A stretch of 64,000 nucleotides of DNA from Tabrizicola piscis (GTDB lineage Bacteria > Pseudomonadota > Alphaproteobacteria > Rhodobacterales > Rhodobacteraceae), in assembly GCF_003940805.1 (NCBI RefSeq), contig NZ_CP034328.1, forward strand, positions 3,100,001 through 3,164,000, read 5' to 3'. Below the pieces are notes generated by a model that was not told the origin of the DNA, made no database searches, and saw only the letters and a program-made list of their open reading frames with translations. Of the stretch, positions 7,841 through 16,666 are shown one piece after another. Every line of letters begins with the position of its first letter. The first letter of the stretch is position 1. Both the position numbers and the translations under genes were made by a program.

Positions 7841-8938
7841 TTAGCCGCTGAACAGGAAGTGCAGCACGTCGCCGTCCTTGACCTCGTAGGTTTTTCCTTC
7901 CACCCGGAACTTGCCGGCTTCCTTGGCGCCGCTCTCGCCGCCTCCGGCGACGTAGTCGTGGTAGGCTACGGTTTCGGCGCGGATGAAGCCCTTTTCGAAG
8001 TCGCCATGGATGACGCCGGCCGCCTGAGGCGCCAGCGTGCCTTTCAGGATCGTCCACGCGCGGGCCTCTTTTGGTCCCACGGTGAAATAGGTCTGCAACC
8101 CCAGAAGGACGTAGCCTGCCTTGATAAGCCGGTCGAGCCCCGCTTCATGAAGGCCCATCTCTTCAAGGAACATCGCGGCCTCGTCTTCGGCCAACTGACT
8201 GATCTCTTCCTCGATCCGGGCGCTGATCACCACCGAAGCCGCGCCCTGCTTTGCGGCCATCTCGGCAACGCGGGCCGACTGGGAGTTGCCCGACGCTGCC
8301 GAGGCTTCCTCGACGTTGCAGACGTACAGCACCGGCTTCGAGGTCAGCAACTGCAGCAGCCGCCATTGCCGCTGATCGTCCTCCGCGACCTGAACCGTTC
8401 GCGCCGGCTTGCCCGCCTCCAGCGCCACAAGGGCCTGACGCAGCAGCCGATCCTGATCTGCCGCGTCCTTGTCGCCGCCCTTGATCTTGCGGGCAAGGCC
8501 CGCCAGCCGACGTTCGACCGACTCCAGATCAGCAAGCATCAGTTCGGTCTCAATGGTCTCGGCATCGGCGACCGGGTCGATCCGGCCTTCCACATGGGTG
8601 ATGTCGCCGTCTTCAAAGCAACGCAGCACATGGGCGATGGCATCGCATTCCCGGATGTTGGCCAGGAACTGGTTGCCCAGGCCTTCGCCCTTCGAAGCCC
8701 CCCGCACAAGGCCCGCGATATCTACAAAGGTCATCCGCGTCGGGATGATCTGCTTGGACCCCGCAATCGCCGCCAGCTTTTCCAAGCGGGGGTCGGGGAC
8801 GGCAACTTCGCCCACGTTCGGTTCGATGGTGCAGAACGGGAAATTCGCCGCCTGTGCCGCCGCCGTTCGGGTCAGCGCGTTGAAGAGGGTGGACTTGCCC
8901 ACGTTCGGCAGCCCGACGATGCCCATCTTGAAACCCAT
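7841..8938 (-). CDS. ychF: Redox-regulated ATPase YchF (Obg-family P-loop protein)
   Basis: A 365-residue protein, the usual YchF length, starting at [17 protein letters not shown] (ATG at 8938). The P-loop GLPNVGKST, switch [20 protein letters not shown] and NVEEASA in place of the canonical NKxD identify YchF, which prefers ATP over GTP. A coiled-coil segment lies in the middle, and a C-terminal TGS-like domain ends in [13 protein letters not shown]. It binds ribosomes and acts in stress responses. It is transcribed alone here; a large antisense frame on the plus strand is a shadow. Confidence 0.96.
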   Translation of the reverse strand: MGFKMGIVGLPNVGKSTLFNALTRTAAAQAANFPFCTIEPNVGEVAVPDPRLEKLAAIAGSKQIIPTRMTFVDIAGLVRGASKGEGLGNQFLANIRECDAIAHVLRCFEDGDITHVEGRIDPVADAETIETELMLADLESVERRLAGLARKIKGGDKDAADQDRLLRQALVALEAGKPARTVQVAEDDQRQWRLLQLLTSKPVLYVCNVEEASAASGNSQSARVAEMAAKQGAASVVISARIEEEISQLAEDEAAMFLEEMGLHEAGLDRLIKAGYVLLGLQTYFTVGPKEARAWTILKGTLAPQAAGVIHGDFEKGFIRAETVAYHDYVAGGGESGAKEAGKFRVEGKTYEVKDGDVLHFLFSG

Positions 8939-9091
8939 GATACCCTCCAGTGGCGACGTGGCGCTTCTATGCGGCACCGGGTCGGGGATCAAGCGGCGCC
9001 CGTTGATTTCGTCTGCCAGACGGTCGCGAATGACGCGTATATGGAAGCATCGGTACGGACATCATCCACGCTACCGTGTGGAGGAGACTGC

Positions 9092-9139
9092 ATGGCGTGG
9101 TTCGACTACCCGCCTGTCAATACGGTGGGCCACCCCTGA
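9092..9139 (+). CDS. Possible 15-residue leader peptide with a strong ribosome binding site
   Basis: An ATG at 9092 follows TGGAGGAGACTGC, the best Shine-Dalgarno between ychF and the MBL hydrolase. It encodes [15 protein letters not shown] and then TGA. It could be a leader peptide, or the start of a gene disrupted soon after its start. No family is recognised and no attenuator hairpin was identified. Confidence 0.25.
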   Translation: MAWFDYPPVNTVGHP

Positions 9140-9262
9140 CAGCCTGTGCAACCAAGCCCGGGCCAAACCATGCTGGTTGGGTATCGCGGGACCGTGGAAT
9201 TGGTATTGGCATGACGCGCGCGGTCGAACCTATCCTGCGCCAAAAGCGTACGGGAATTCACC

Positions 9263-10162
9263 ATGACCACCGGCTCGTTGCCACGCATGACACCCAAGGC
9301 ATTGGGGAATATGAAGGTTCATGCGTTGGTCGACTCGGTCGGCCTTACTCGACAGCCCGTCGAGATGCTGATTGGCCTGCCCGAAGCGACAGTAGGGGAC
9401 CACGCTGATTGGCTGGCCCCTGACTACCTCGACATGGGCACAGGCCGGATGGTCATGGCCTACAGCTCGTTTGTGATCCAACTGGAAGATCGCGTCATTC
9501 TTGTGGACTGCGCGGTGGGCGAGGACGGAAATTTCCCGACGCGCCCGGATTGGCATGAGCAGAAATCCGACTGGCTGAACCATCTTGGGCAGGCGGGACT
9601 GTCGCCCGAAGATATTGACACTGTCTTTCTGACCCATCTCCACGTGGACCATACTGGCTGGCTGACACGCAAATCGCCAAAGGGCTGGCTGCCGACCTTT
9701 CCTGGCGCCACGCATCTGGCAAGCCAGAAGGAACTGGAGTACTGGCGGGAAAATCACGAAAAATTCGCCTATATGTCGACCTCATTCCAGGACAGTGTCG
9801 CCCCTGTCCTTGATGCAGGGCTGTTTGAAACAACTGTACCTGAAGCCGAAATCGCTCCGGGACTGTTCGTGGTTGACCTCTCGGGGCATTCACCCGGCAT
9901 GATTGGCCTTGAGTATCGCAAGGGCCACCGCGTCGTCGCGGCTTTCAACGCAGATCTCATGCACAGCCCTGTCCAGATGGCTGCACCGCAATGTTCCACG
10001 CTGTTCTGTGCGGACCCCGCCGCTGCCGCCGCCATCAGGTCGTCGAAGCTTGCAAAATATGCAGCCGATGAGACAGTGATGTTCTGCAACCATTTCCCAG
10101 GGGAATGTGCGGGGCGTGCTGTTGCGCATCGCGAAGGGTTTCGGTTCGTCCCCGTCGTCTGA
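9263..10162 (+). CDS. MBL-fold metallo-hydrolase (lactonase-like)
   Basis: A 299-residue metallo-beta-lactamase-fold protein with the zinc signature HLHVDHTGW (around residue 130) and further ligands in [15 protein letters not shown] and FCNHFPG. The fold with a long N-terminal segment resembles N-acyl-homoserine lactonases and related quorum-quenching or ester hydrolases. It has no signal peptide, so it is cytoplasmic. It stands alone, about 535 bp before the ring-cleavage dioxygenase on the same strand, so a lactone- or ester-cleaving role in the aromatic pathway is possible but unproven. The ribosome site is weak, and downstream ATGs at 9290 and 9311 are alternatives. Confidence 0.8.
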   Translation: MTTGSLPRMTPKALGNMKVHALVDSVGLTRQPVEMLIGLPEATVGDHADWLAPDYLDMGTGRMVMAYSSFVIQLEDRVILVDCAVGEDGNFPTRPDWHEQKSDWLNHLGQAGLSPEDIDTVFLTHLHVDHTGWLTRKSPKGWLPTFPGATHLASQKELEYWRENHEKFAYMSTSFQDSVAPVLDAGLFETTVPEAEIAPGLFVVDLSGHSPGMIGLEYRKGHRVVAAFNADLMHSPVQMAAPQCSTLFCADPAAAAAIRSSKLAKYAADETVMFCNHFPGECAGRAVAHREGFRFVPVV

Positions 10163-10575
10163 CCCGTCGCTGCACCCAATTCCTATAGGGCTGATGTGGA
10201 AACGCTCCTTCTGGCCTGATCACGGTCGAGCTGGCACTCCACAGTCATCATACACCACACTATGTCGCTCAAAGTGCCTGCAGGGCCGACTGACCGCATG
10301 ACAGCCGAGGTGAATCCCGGCGTCTGAGGATGTTCCTGAACCTTCTGCGGCATTGTCTTTCGCCACAAGGCGAGCCGTCGCCTGATTCCCTGACTGACGT
10401 TTCTGCGCCCGAGTTGCAGGTGCGGCATTTTCGTCAGCCGCTGCCTGGGGAAGGTACCTTACCCAGCAGGTATTGATGCATTCCGCCCAGCTTGGAACGA
10501 GCCGAAAGATGCCAAAGCACTGATTTTTATAAAAATTACCGTCGATACCCAAACCGACTGCAACGGTGCGTCTTG

Positions 10576-10590
10576 ATGCAAACTTCGTAT
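10576..10590. promoter_or_regulatory. Imperfect LysR-type box upstream of the dioxygenase
   Basis: ATGC-N7-GTAT at 10576-10590 fits the T-N11-A rule and differs in one half-site from the ATAC-N7-GTAT boxes at 22175-22189 and 26144-26158. It lies about 108 bp before the dioxygenase start, a usual distance for a LysR recognition site. Confidence 0.35.
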
Positions 10591-10623
10591 CGGCAGCCTT
10601 CCATAAAAGTATTGGCTGGGTCC

Positions 10624-10670
10624 GGTACTCGTAGATACCGTCACGGGGAACTATGGTATCGAAGCGTACC
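10624..10670. promoter_or_regulatory. Tandem GGTA-N8-TACC operator-like motifs before the dioxygenase
   Basis: Two identical-format inverted repeats, GGTA-N8-TACC at 10624-10639 and 10655-10670, start 31 bp apart, about three helical turns. They end 27 bp before the dioxygenase ATG. The outer half-sites also form GATACC-N15-GGTATC. The placement suggests regulator binding over the promoter or 5' leader. Which regulator binds is not known. Confidence 0.45.
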
Positions 10671-10697
10671 AAGTCATCAGATCCACGGGAGGGAACT

Positions 10698-11477
10698 ATG
10701 AACCAAAGAGCAAAAACTGTGGCGACCGAGATCGTCGAAGCTGTCCGCGACGTGCTGCGCCGGAACAAGGTGACCTTTGCAGAGTATCGTGCAGGCTTCA
10801 TGCACCTCGCAAAGACGCAGGCCGCCGGAGAGATCCCGCTGATGCTCGACCTGTTCTTCAACACGACCATCGTCCAGATCGAGAACGAGTCGCGCAAGGG
10901 TTCGAAGGCCGATATCCAGGGTCCCTACTTTGTGCCGAACGTCCCCTTCGTTGATCACGAGATCGCAATCGAGGAAGAGCACAAAGCGATGCCGCGTATG
11001 GTGATGCGTGGCAAGGTCGTGGACATGTCGGGCACGCCTGTGGCCGGTGCGGTGATCGACGTCTGGCATTCGACGCCGGATGGCCGCTATTCCGGGATCG
11101 AGCGTCACGGGAACCTCGACAAGAAATACTACCGCGGCAAGATCAAGACCGACAGCGAAGGTCGCTACGAAGTCCGCTCGATCATCCCGGTTCCCTATCA
11201 GGTCCCGAACAAGGGCCCGACCGGCCAGCTGCTGGAAGAATACATGGGTGTTCACTCCTGGCGTCCGGCCCACATCCACTACTGGGTGCAGGCAGAAGGT
11301 CTGCGTGACGTGATCCGCCAAGCGTATTTCGAAGGCGGCGACTACGTCCACGACGACTGCTGCGAAGGTGGTGGTGATGAGTTCATCGTTGCCGAGGCTT
11401 ATGAGGATGGTGTCCGGGTGATGGAAGTCGACTTCCAACTCGAGCCCGCCCAGACGCTTGTCCAAGCGGCAGAGTGA
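10698..11477 (+). CDS. Intradiol ring-cleavage dioxygenase (hydroxyquinol/catechol 1,2-dioxygenase-like)
   Basis: A 259-residue protein from the ATG at 10698, preceded by GGGAGGGAACT. Residues 1-80 are the helical N-terminal dimerisation domain of catechol-type dioxygenases, followed by IQGPYFVPNVPFVD. The catalytic beta-sandwich has VIDVWHSTPDGRYSG (first Tyr ligand), KKYYRGKIKTDSEGRY (second Tyr region) and RPAHIHYWV (the two His ligands), so non-haem Fe(III) binding looks intact. Such enzymes cleave catechol or hydroxyquinol between the hydroxyls. The maleylacetate reductase at 26236 points to hydroxyquinol, giving maleylacetate (inference). It is slightly shorter than typical hydroxyquinol dioxygenases. 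Confidence 0.88.
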   Translation: MNQRAKTVATEIVEAVRDVLRRNKVTFAEYRAGFMHLAKTQAAGEIPLMLDLFFNTTIVQIENESRKGSKADIQGPYFVPNVPFVDHEIAIEEEHKAMPRMVMRGKVVDMSGTPVAGAVIDVWHSTPDGRYSGIERHGNLDKKYYRGKIKTDSEGRYEVRSIIPVPYQVPNKGPTGQLLEEYMGVHSWRPAHIHYWVQAEGLRDVIRQAYFEGGDYVHDDCCEGGGDEFIVAEAYEDGVRVMEVDFQLEPAQTLVQAAE

Positions 11478-11486
11478 CATGGTTAG

Positions 11487-11512
11487 CTCTCGGGGCTGAT
11501 GCGCCCCGAGAG
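11487..11512 (+). terminator. 10-bp-stem hairpin after the dioxygenase
   Basis: CTCTCGGGGC (11487-11496) pairs perfectly with GCCCCGAGAG (11503-11512) across a 6-nt loop, 10 bp after the dioxygenase stop. No T-run follows, so it may be an mRNA-stabilising or attenuating hairpin before the Rieske gene rather than a full terminator. Confidence 0.5.
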
Positions 11513-11764
11513 ACCCTCGTTCTCAGCTCGGCACTGCGTAAGCGCCACGACCCGGGTTAATCCCCACCGACTGACTGTGTGTTGGTCGTCTCGTGGCTGC
11601 GCCTCCCCCAGAAGGTCAGCTTCAGACCACAGTGCCGGGCTGGGAACACTCTTTAGACCCCACCAAAGCCTCTTCTCCATATGGACATAAATGCTGCAGC
11701 CCAAGGGCTCGCACGGGTCCGTATGCGCCGACGAGAGAGCTAACACGCACGCAAAGGAAACGTC

Positions 11765-13147
11765 ATGTCTTTCGTCAAAGAAGCACTGGAGCCCGAAGAC
11801 AAGTTCGGCAGGGCTGTCCCGACGACATCGTACATTCGTCGGCTCCGTTACGACCTGAAGCACTATGCCTGGAGAAAGCTGGCCAACACCATTGCCATCA
11901 TTCCCGGGCTGAGTGGCCCCAAGAAAGCAATAAACAGCAAACCCGAACTGCGCGAGCTTTCCTCAGAAGCCAGCTTCATGGCGGATTGGTACAAGCGGCC
12001 CTACGGCACAGCAGACAAGCCGGAAAGCCTGCAGGAAGTTCCCTGGGACTACATCGAGGCATTTCAGGACGAGATCCCGTTCTGGGGCCTTCGGGAATAT
12101 TGGTACCCGGCGCTGATGTCGGATGAGTTGAAGCACAATGAATCCAAGGCGATCAAGCTGTTGGGTGACAACATCGTTCTGTTCCGCAATGGCGATGGTT
12201 CCCCGAATGCGCTTGAGAACCGCTGTCCGCATCGGGGGCCTCTGCTCTCGCTTGGACAGACGAACGTGTGGGAAGTGGGCACGATCACTTGCCGCTATCA
12301 CGGCATGACATTCGATGGAAAAGGCAACTGCGTTGCCTTCCTGGCTGACGGCGCGGACTCTCCAGCCTGCGCCAAGGTGAAGGCAAAGGCCTATCCGGCC
12401 GAAGAGGTCGGCGGGGTGATCTTCGTCTACATGGGGGTCAAGGAGCCGAAACCTTTCCTCGACTCGATGCCGCACGCGCGCGAGGTATTTGCGCCCGGTA
12501 CGCGCATCCGCAACACGATGACGGTGCCCTACAGCCACCTCAACCAGTTGGATAACACCGTCGACATGACGCATGTCGGCTGCCTGCATCGGACCTGCTA
12601 CCTGTTTGGCGATCAGAAGATGGGCGGCGGCGTCGCCTTTGAGCAACTGCCGGGCGACGGGATCTACGCCCATCTGCGCGACGTCGGCGATCATGGCGGG
12701 GAAAAGGCCATCGATGACATCCGCTGGTTCATGCCCAACCTCGTCCACCACGGCGAGGAGTTCATGGAGGGCAAGGTCAACGGACTGTATTTCTGGTTCG
12801 TCCCCGAAGATGTCGGCTCCTTCAAAGGTTGGTTGATCGGCTCGATCAACGACAAGAAGGCCGGTGTCATGGGCGCCAAGATGATCAAGACCGTCCTGAC
12901 GCGTGCGCTTCAATCTGATGCTCTGCCAGGCATGGCCTGTTTCGTCGGTGGTGATGCTCCCATGCAGATGTCTCAGGGCCGGGTCGTGCGCTGGGATCAG
13001 GAGCAACTGGCCAGGACAGACCGGGCGGTCGTGAAGGTCCGGCAGATGATGAAGGACGCCCACAAGGCGGAAATGAAACTCCGCGCCGAGATGGGGCTGG
13101 ATCCGCTTGTGCACCGGGCACCGAAACTGCGCGTCGCTCCGGCCTAA
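11765..13147 (+). CDS. Rieske non-haem iron aromatic oxygenase, alpha subunit
   Basis: A 460-residue oxygenase with AAAGGAAA before the ATG. The Rieske 2Fe-2S site is CPHRG (about residue 156) plus CRYHG about 20 residues later. The mononuclear iron site is in the segment NQLDNTVDMTHVGCLHR, which supplies the two His; a downstream Asp is expected from the family. The N-terminus is longer than in Rieske demethylases. No separate small beta subunit is present, suggesting an alpha-only enzyme. The reductase at 18053 is the likely electron donor. It probably does the first hydroxylation or demethylation of the cluster substrate; the substrate cannot be read from the sequence. Confidence 0.9.
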   Translation: MSFVKEALEPEDKFGRAVPTTSYIRRLRYDLKHYAWRKLANTIAIIPGLSGPKKAINSKPELRELSSEASFMADWYKRPYGTADKPESLQEVPWDYIEAFQDEIPFWGLREYWYPALMSDELKHNESKAIKLLGDNIVLFRNGDGSPNALENRCPHRGPLLSLGQTNVWEVGTITCRYHGMTFDGKGNCVAFLADGADSPACAKVKAKAYPAEEVGGVIFVYMGVKEPKPFLDSMPHAREVFAPGTRIRNTMTVPYSHLNQLDNTVDMTHVGCLHRTCYLFGDQKMGGGVAFEQLPGDGIYAHLRDVGDHGGEKAIDDIRWFMPNLVHHGEEFMEGKVNGLYFWFVPEDVGSFKGWLIGSINDKKAGVMGAKMIKTVLTRALQSDALPGMACFVGGDAPMQMSQGRVVRWDQEQLARTDRAVVKVRQMMKDAHKAEMKLRAEMGLDPLVHRAPKLRVAPA

Positions 13148-13264
13148 GCGCGGGCGCCTCGCCCGCGACTGCGTGGTGATGGCGGCATGAACGCCGGACG
13201 GGCCCCTATCGGGCCCGTCACAAGACCTGGACCGGGCAGGGTCACAAATCACAGGGAGGGGAAC

Positions 13265-14413
13265 GTGAACCACATCTTCAAGACCAAGTTGGCCTATGCG
13301 CTGACCACCGCTGTACTTGCAACCGGCGCACATGCCGAGGGTTTCGACCGGAACGTGCCGGACAACCTTTTCATGTTCGAACCGGGTGGCTACGTCGAGC
13401 TGGGGTCCGCGTTCCTGAGACCGGACATTACCGGCAGTTTCGCCACCCCAGGCGAAAGTATTCCGACCGGCAACATCTCGGACAACTTCGCCATTCCGCA
13501 ATTTGCGATCAAAACGGACATCAATGACCGTTTCTCGCTTGGCCTGCGCTACTCCCAACCCTATGGGCTGACGGCACAGTATCCTGACAATACGCCGCCC
13601 CTGTCCCCGCCATTTGCCCGAGGAACTGGGGGAGAGTTCGGTGCGAACGAACTGGCACTTTTCGGGCGCTACAAACTTAACGACCGCCACAGCGTCTTTG
13701 GGTCCCTACGGCTTCAGGAATATTCCGGCTATCTGCGGCGGGGCGGCGTTCAATTCGATTTCGAAAGCAGCTACGAGCTTGGGTATTCGCTTGGCTATGC
13801 CTTCGAAATCCCCGAGCAGCGGCTTTTGTTTTCGGCTGAATATCGGTCTGCCGTTGAACACTCCAACACTACCGTACCGCGCAACAGTGGCATTGCGGCA
13901 ATTGCAGACCCCACGTCACCACTTGGCATTACGCTTATCCCCGTCACCGCCGGTGAGGCTATGGCGCAGGACACAATCCACCGGACACCGCAGTCGTTGA
14001 CGCTGACCTTTCTGACCAAATTGCCGATCGGAGACGGCCGCAACCAGATGTTCGCCCGTTATCGTTGGGCAGAATGGTCCGAGGCGGACATCACGTTCAA
14101 CGGCTTGAACCCGACGCAATTCGTCAACAGCCAGATCTTCGGTCTGGGTTTCGGTCGCCTTGTGACGGACAACCTCGCAGTGACCGTTGTCGCAGAATAT
14201 CGCACAGGCGGCGAAAGCCCCAAACCCGGGCTTACCCCCTTCGAGGATTCCTACGGCCTTCTTTTCGGCATGCGGTACGCCCTGAACGACGACACTGTCC
14301 TGCAGGCTGGCTACAGCAAAATCTGGTTTGAGGACGCGACGACGGCAAACGGCGGGACCTTTGAAAACAACAGCGCGGACGGCGTCTTCCTGAAGATTGG
14401 CTACTACTTCTAA
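13265..14413 (+). CDS. FadL/OmpP1-type outer-membrane channel for hydrophobic substrates
   Basis: A 382-residue beta-barrel protein. The chosen start is the GTG at 13265 (VNHIFKTKLAYALTTAVLATGAHA), because the strong ribosome site GGGAGGGGAAC precedes it and a signal peptide begins there; an upstream ATG gives a non-family tail. The mature part has the FadL/TodX pattern: YVELGSAFLRPDITG, LGLRYSQPYG, repeated amphipathic strands (LSVFGSLRLQEYSGY, QMFARYRWAEWSEADI) and a terminal aromatic residue (FLKIGYYF). These porins take up hydrocarbons and aromatics. Placement directly after the Rieske gene suggests uptake of that pathway's substrate. Confidence 0.85.
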   Translation: MNHIFKTKLAYALTTAVLATGAHAEGFDRNVPDNLFMFEPGGYVELGSAFLRPDITGSFATPGESIPTGNISDNFAIPQFAIKTDINDRFSLGLRYSQPYGLTAQYPDNTPPLSPPFARGTGGEFGANELALFGRYKLNDRHSVFGSLRLQEYSGYLRRGGVQFDFESSYELGYSLGYAFEIPEQRLLFSAEYRSAVEHSNTTVPRNSGIAAIADPTSPLGITLIPVTAGEAMAQDTIHRTPQSLTLTFLTKLPIGDGRNQMFARYRWAEWSEADITFNGLNPTQFVNSQIFGLGFGRLVTDNLAVTVVAEYRTGGESPKPGLTPFEDSYGLLFGMRYALNDDTVLQAGYSKIWFEDATTANGGTFENNSADGVFLKIGYYF

Positions 14414-14466
14414 GCGTAGCGCAGCCCCTGTCTCAACAAAAGAGAAACAAGTGGAGAGGAGAAATC

Positions 14467-14826
14467 ATGAAAGTGCTCAGTAAGTTCATAGTTGGCCTGG
14501 GTGTGGCCATTGCCGCTGCTGCCAGTTCACCGGCCATCGCTGCACCGCTCACTGCAAGTGAGGTCGAGGAGGCCCTGATCGGGAAGACCATTCAGGGAAA
14601 GCGGATGGGAATGACCATCAAGATCAAGCTGGAAGGGAACGGCAGCGCTGCGATGGAGTCGACCATAATGGACGACACCGGAAACTGGCGGATGAACGGG
14701 CCGGAACTTTGCATGAAATGGCAAAGCTTCAACAACGGTGAGGAGCGCTGCTCGCTCATCACCCGGGAAAAGGATGGCTACCGTCTTGAGGGTGGCCCCT
14801 TGATGAAAGTGCTGCCTGACTCCTAA
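14467..14826 (+). CDS. Small periplasmic protein of unknown function
   Basis: 119 residues with a clear signal peptide (MKVLSKFIVGLGVAIAAAASSPAIA, cleavage before APL). The mature protein is a short beta-rich domain with two Cys (ELCMKWQ and EERCSLIT) that could form a disulfide. It looks like the small DUF995-type periplasmic proteins with a GKTIQG opening, but I cannot name a family with certainty. A strong ribosome site (GAGAGGAGAAATC) and 53-bp spacing place it in the operon with the outer-membrane channel. It may assist substrate handling in the periplasm (inference). Confidence 0.75.
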   Translation: MKVLSKFIVGLGVAIAAAASSPAIAAPLTASEVEEALIGKTIQGKRMGMTIKIKLEGNGSAAMESTIMDDTGNWRMNGPELCMKWQSFNNGEERCSLITREKDGYRLEGGPLMKVLPDS

Positions 14827-15016
14827 GCGCACAAGATCCGCTGGCGGCATATCCTCGTGCTTGGGCCGCGAGGATATGCCACCGCGTCAGCAAGCCAGAA
14901 ATCAATGCTGTGGCTTGATACCAAAACCGTATGGATGCGCAGACCAAACGGTACTTTTTCAGAACATGCATTGGTTTCAAGGTAAACCAAGCATCTTCCA
15001 TCCCGACGGAGCGGCT

Positions 15017-15322
15017 ATGCACTACGCGATCACGAACATTGACCATCCGGGCCGGAACTGGCTTCGGACAGATTTGCGGCCCAAGCATATCGAATACCTA
15101 AGGACGCCCCACGAAGGGGTGAAGCTGGTTCTGGCTGGCCCATTCATTAACGAGGATAATGGCGAGATGATTGGCTCTCTGCTGATCGTGTCCGCCGATG
15201 ATGTCGCCGCCGCCGAGCGGTTTCGGGACGGTGATCCCTTCGCATCCGGCGGATTGTTCCAATCCAGCGATGTGCGTCCTTGGAAGTGGGCTATCGGTGC
15301 CCCCGAAAGCTCAGAGGTTTGA
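15017..15322 (+). CDS. YciI-like protein
   Basis: 101 residues from the ATG at 15017, with GGAG upstream; an earlier in-frame start adds a tail unlike the family. The ferredoxin-like YciI fold is recognisable: MHYAITNIDHPGRNWLR, RPKHIEYLR, KLVLAGPFINEDNGEMIGSLLIV, AAAERFRDGDPFASGGLF. The conserved His and Asp (H at the start of HIEYL and D in RDGDPF) are present. Members include chlorohydroquinone- and muconolactone-processing enzymes and many of unknown role. In this cluster an isomerase or dehalogenase-like step on a ring-cleavage product is possible (inference). Confidence 0.8.
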   Translation: MHYAITNIDHPGRNWLRTDLRPKHIEYLRTPHEGVKLVLAGPFINEDNGEMIGSLLIVSADDVAAAERFRDGDPFASGGLFQSSDVRPWKWAIGAPESSEV

Positions 15323-15330
15323 GTGCCCGA

Positions 15331-16104
15331 ATGACTGATGAGGCAATAACAAAGCGCAGGACGTCCAGGACCGAATTGCGCGCCATCGCGGCGGAGGCGA
15401 TGCAAACGTTCGGGACCGACGCCCATGAACGCGCTTCGGTCCCGGCAGGAATCCGCTCCTGCATGGAAGAGCTGGAGCTGGGGATGATAAAGTCCCGCGA
15501 TCAACTTACCCTGCAGGAGCGGTTCATTGTCTGGCTAAGCGCGGCCTGCGTTCTGGGCCAAACGGAAAAGCTCGGCGTGCTTGCAAAAGGCGCGCAGGAC
15601 GCAGGGCTCACAAAGACCCAGATTTCGGAAGTCTTTCTGCAGTGCGTCCTCTACGCAGGTACCCCGAATGTGGAGCTTGCCTTCAAAGCTGCAAACTTGG
15701 GCCAGGTCGACAGCACTGGGACTGACTGTAGTGCGAATTTCGCAGACTTGTCGGCGACAATGCGCGCCAAACTGCACGGTGACTTGCAGAACAAGGGATA
15801 TTCAGACCCAAGCCGGAAGCATATGGCCGATCTTTATGAGATCGCAGCCTCTTATGGCTATGGGGTGATCTGGCGGCGTCCAGGTCTTGATCTGCGCCAC
15901 AGGCTTTTCTGCGCGATGGCGGCAATGGCAAGCCTGCCGGTCGCCTCAGCTTCCCTCAACAAGTTCGCGAGAACCGCCATAAGCCATGGTTTCACCTCGC
16001 CCGAGATTGTCGAGATTGTCATCCAGACCGCGCCCTTTTGCGGCTTCCCTGCCGCAATCGGCGCAATGAATACCGTCAGCGGCGCAGTCGCCGACCGAAA
16101 CTAA
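15331..16104 (+). CDS. Double carboxymuconolactone-decarboxylase-like domain protein
   Basis: 257 residues, starting 8 bp after the YciI-like gene. Two CMD/AhpD-fold repeats are visible: LTLQERFIVWLSAACVLGQTEKL, then QCVLYAGTPNVELAFKAAN in the first half, and LDLRHRLFCAMAAMASLPVAS, then TAPFCGFPAAIGAMN in the second. Neither half has the CxxC of AhpD, so a peroxidase role is unlikely. The GxPxA pattern is that of the gamma-carboxymuconolactone decarboxylase branch. It probably acts on a lactone or ring-cleavage intermediate; the exact reaction is unknown. Confidence 0.82.
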   Translation: MTDEAITKRRTSRTELRAIAAEAMQTFGTDAHERASVPAGIRSCMEELELGMIKSRDQLTLQERFIVWLSAACVLGQTEKLGVLAKGAQDAGLTKTQISEVFLQCVLYAGTPNVELAFKAANLGQVDSTGTDCSANFADLSATMRAKLHGDLQNKGYSDPSRKHMADLYEIAASYGYGVIWRRPGLDLRHRLFCAMAAMASLPVASASLNKFARTAISHGFTSPEIVEIVIQTAPFCGFPAAIGAMNTVSGAVADRN

Positions 16105-16115
16105 GGACGAAGACG

Positions 16116-16637
16116 ATGCCGACCACTTTGATACCCGGTCAACCGGTTCCATCCCTGACCTTCCCGCTGTTGGGCGGGCAAGTCTTTGACATCACGCAAA
16201 GCAAGCCGGGCTATCTGACGCTTGTGGAGGTGTACCGTGGCCTTCATTGCCCGCGATGCCACCGCCACATTCTGGGCTTGAACTCGGTCATGCCGCGCAT
16301 GGCCGAACGTGGTGTGAATGTCGTGGCCGTTTCGGCCGACCCGCAGGATCGCGCGCAAACCGCGAAAGACAAATGGGGGATCGACGCATTGCCATTGGGC
16401 TATGACCTTGACGAGGCAACAGCCCGAGCTTGGGGCCTGTTCATTTCGAACCCGATCACCCCGAATGAACCAAAGCCGTTCTATGAGCCGGGAACCTTTT
16501 TTGTAAGGCCTGACGGTGTCCTGTTCGCTGTCTCTCTTGGGTCAACCCCTTTCGGCCGCGCGCATTGGCCTGACTGGCTGGAAGGCCTGGATGCAGCCAA
16601 GGCACGCAACTATCCGCCCCGCGGCGACCGTGCCTGA
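16116..16637 (+). CDS. Peroxiredoxin-like (AhpC/TSA) redoxin
   Basis: 173 residues from the ATG at 16116 after AAGGACGAAGAC; the longer frame overlaps the previous gene. It has the thioredoxin fold, GQPVPSLTFPLLGGQVFDI, with the redox motif YRGLHCPRCHRH (CxxC, residues about 42-45), then VVAVSADPQD and a cis-Pro region PGTFFVRPDGVLF. It belongs to the peroxiredoxin-like group near AhpC/TSA. It sits two genes before a second thioredoxin-fold protein (17170-17862), which suggests a shared redox step or protection against by-products of the oxygenases (inference). Confidence 0.82.
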   Translation: MPTTLIPGQPVPSLTFPLLGGQVFDITQSKPGYLTLVEVYRGLHCPRCHRHILGLNSVMPRMAERGVNVVAVSADPQDRAQTAKDKWGIDALPLGYDLDEATARAWGLFISNPITPNEPKPFYEPGTFFVRPDGVLFAVSLGSTPFGRAHWPDWLEGLDAAKARNYPPRGDRA

Positions 16638-16666
16638 AACGGATCGTCAGGAAAGGTTTCCCGTCA

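Larger units (their letters stand above)
10163..10697. other. Non-coding region upstream of the aromatic cluster
   Basis: About 535 bp without a supportable gene. Reverse frames here have poor starts and overlap the dioxygenase antisense. The last 130 bp before the dioxygenase are AT-richer and hold the putative operator array described separately. A GGTACCTTACC string also occurs near 10454. Confidence 0.6.

Noticed and set aside
7859..9139. 426-residue forward open frame
   Set aside because: It is antisense to ychF over its whole length; ychF has all family motifs, and the frame resembles no protein.
11963..13690. 575-residue reverse open frame
   Set aside because: It is the shadow of the Rieske oxygenase and outer-membrane channel genes in GC-rich DNA; composition is His/Arg/Val-rich with no domains.
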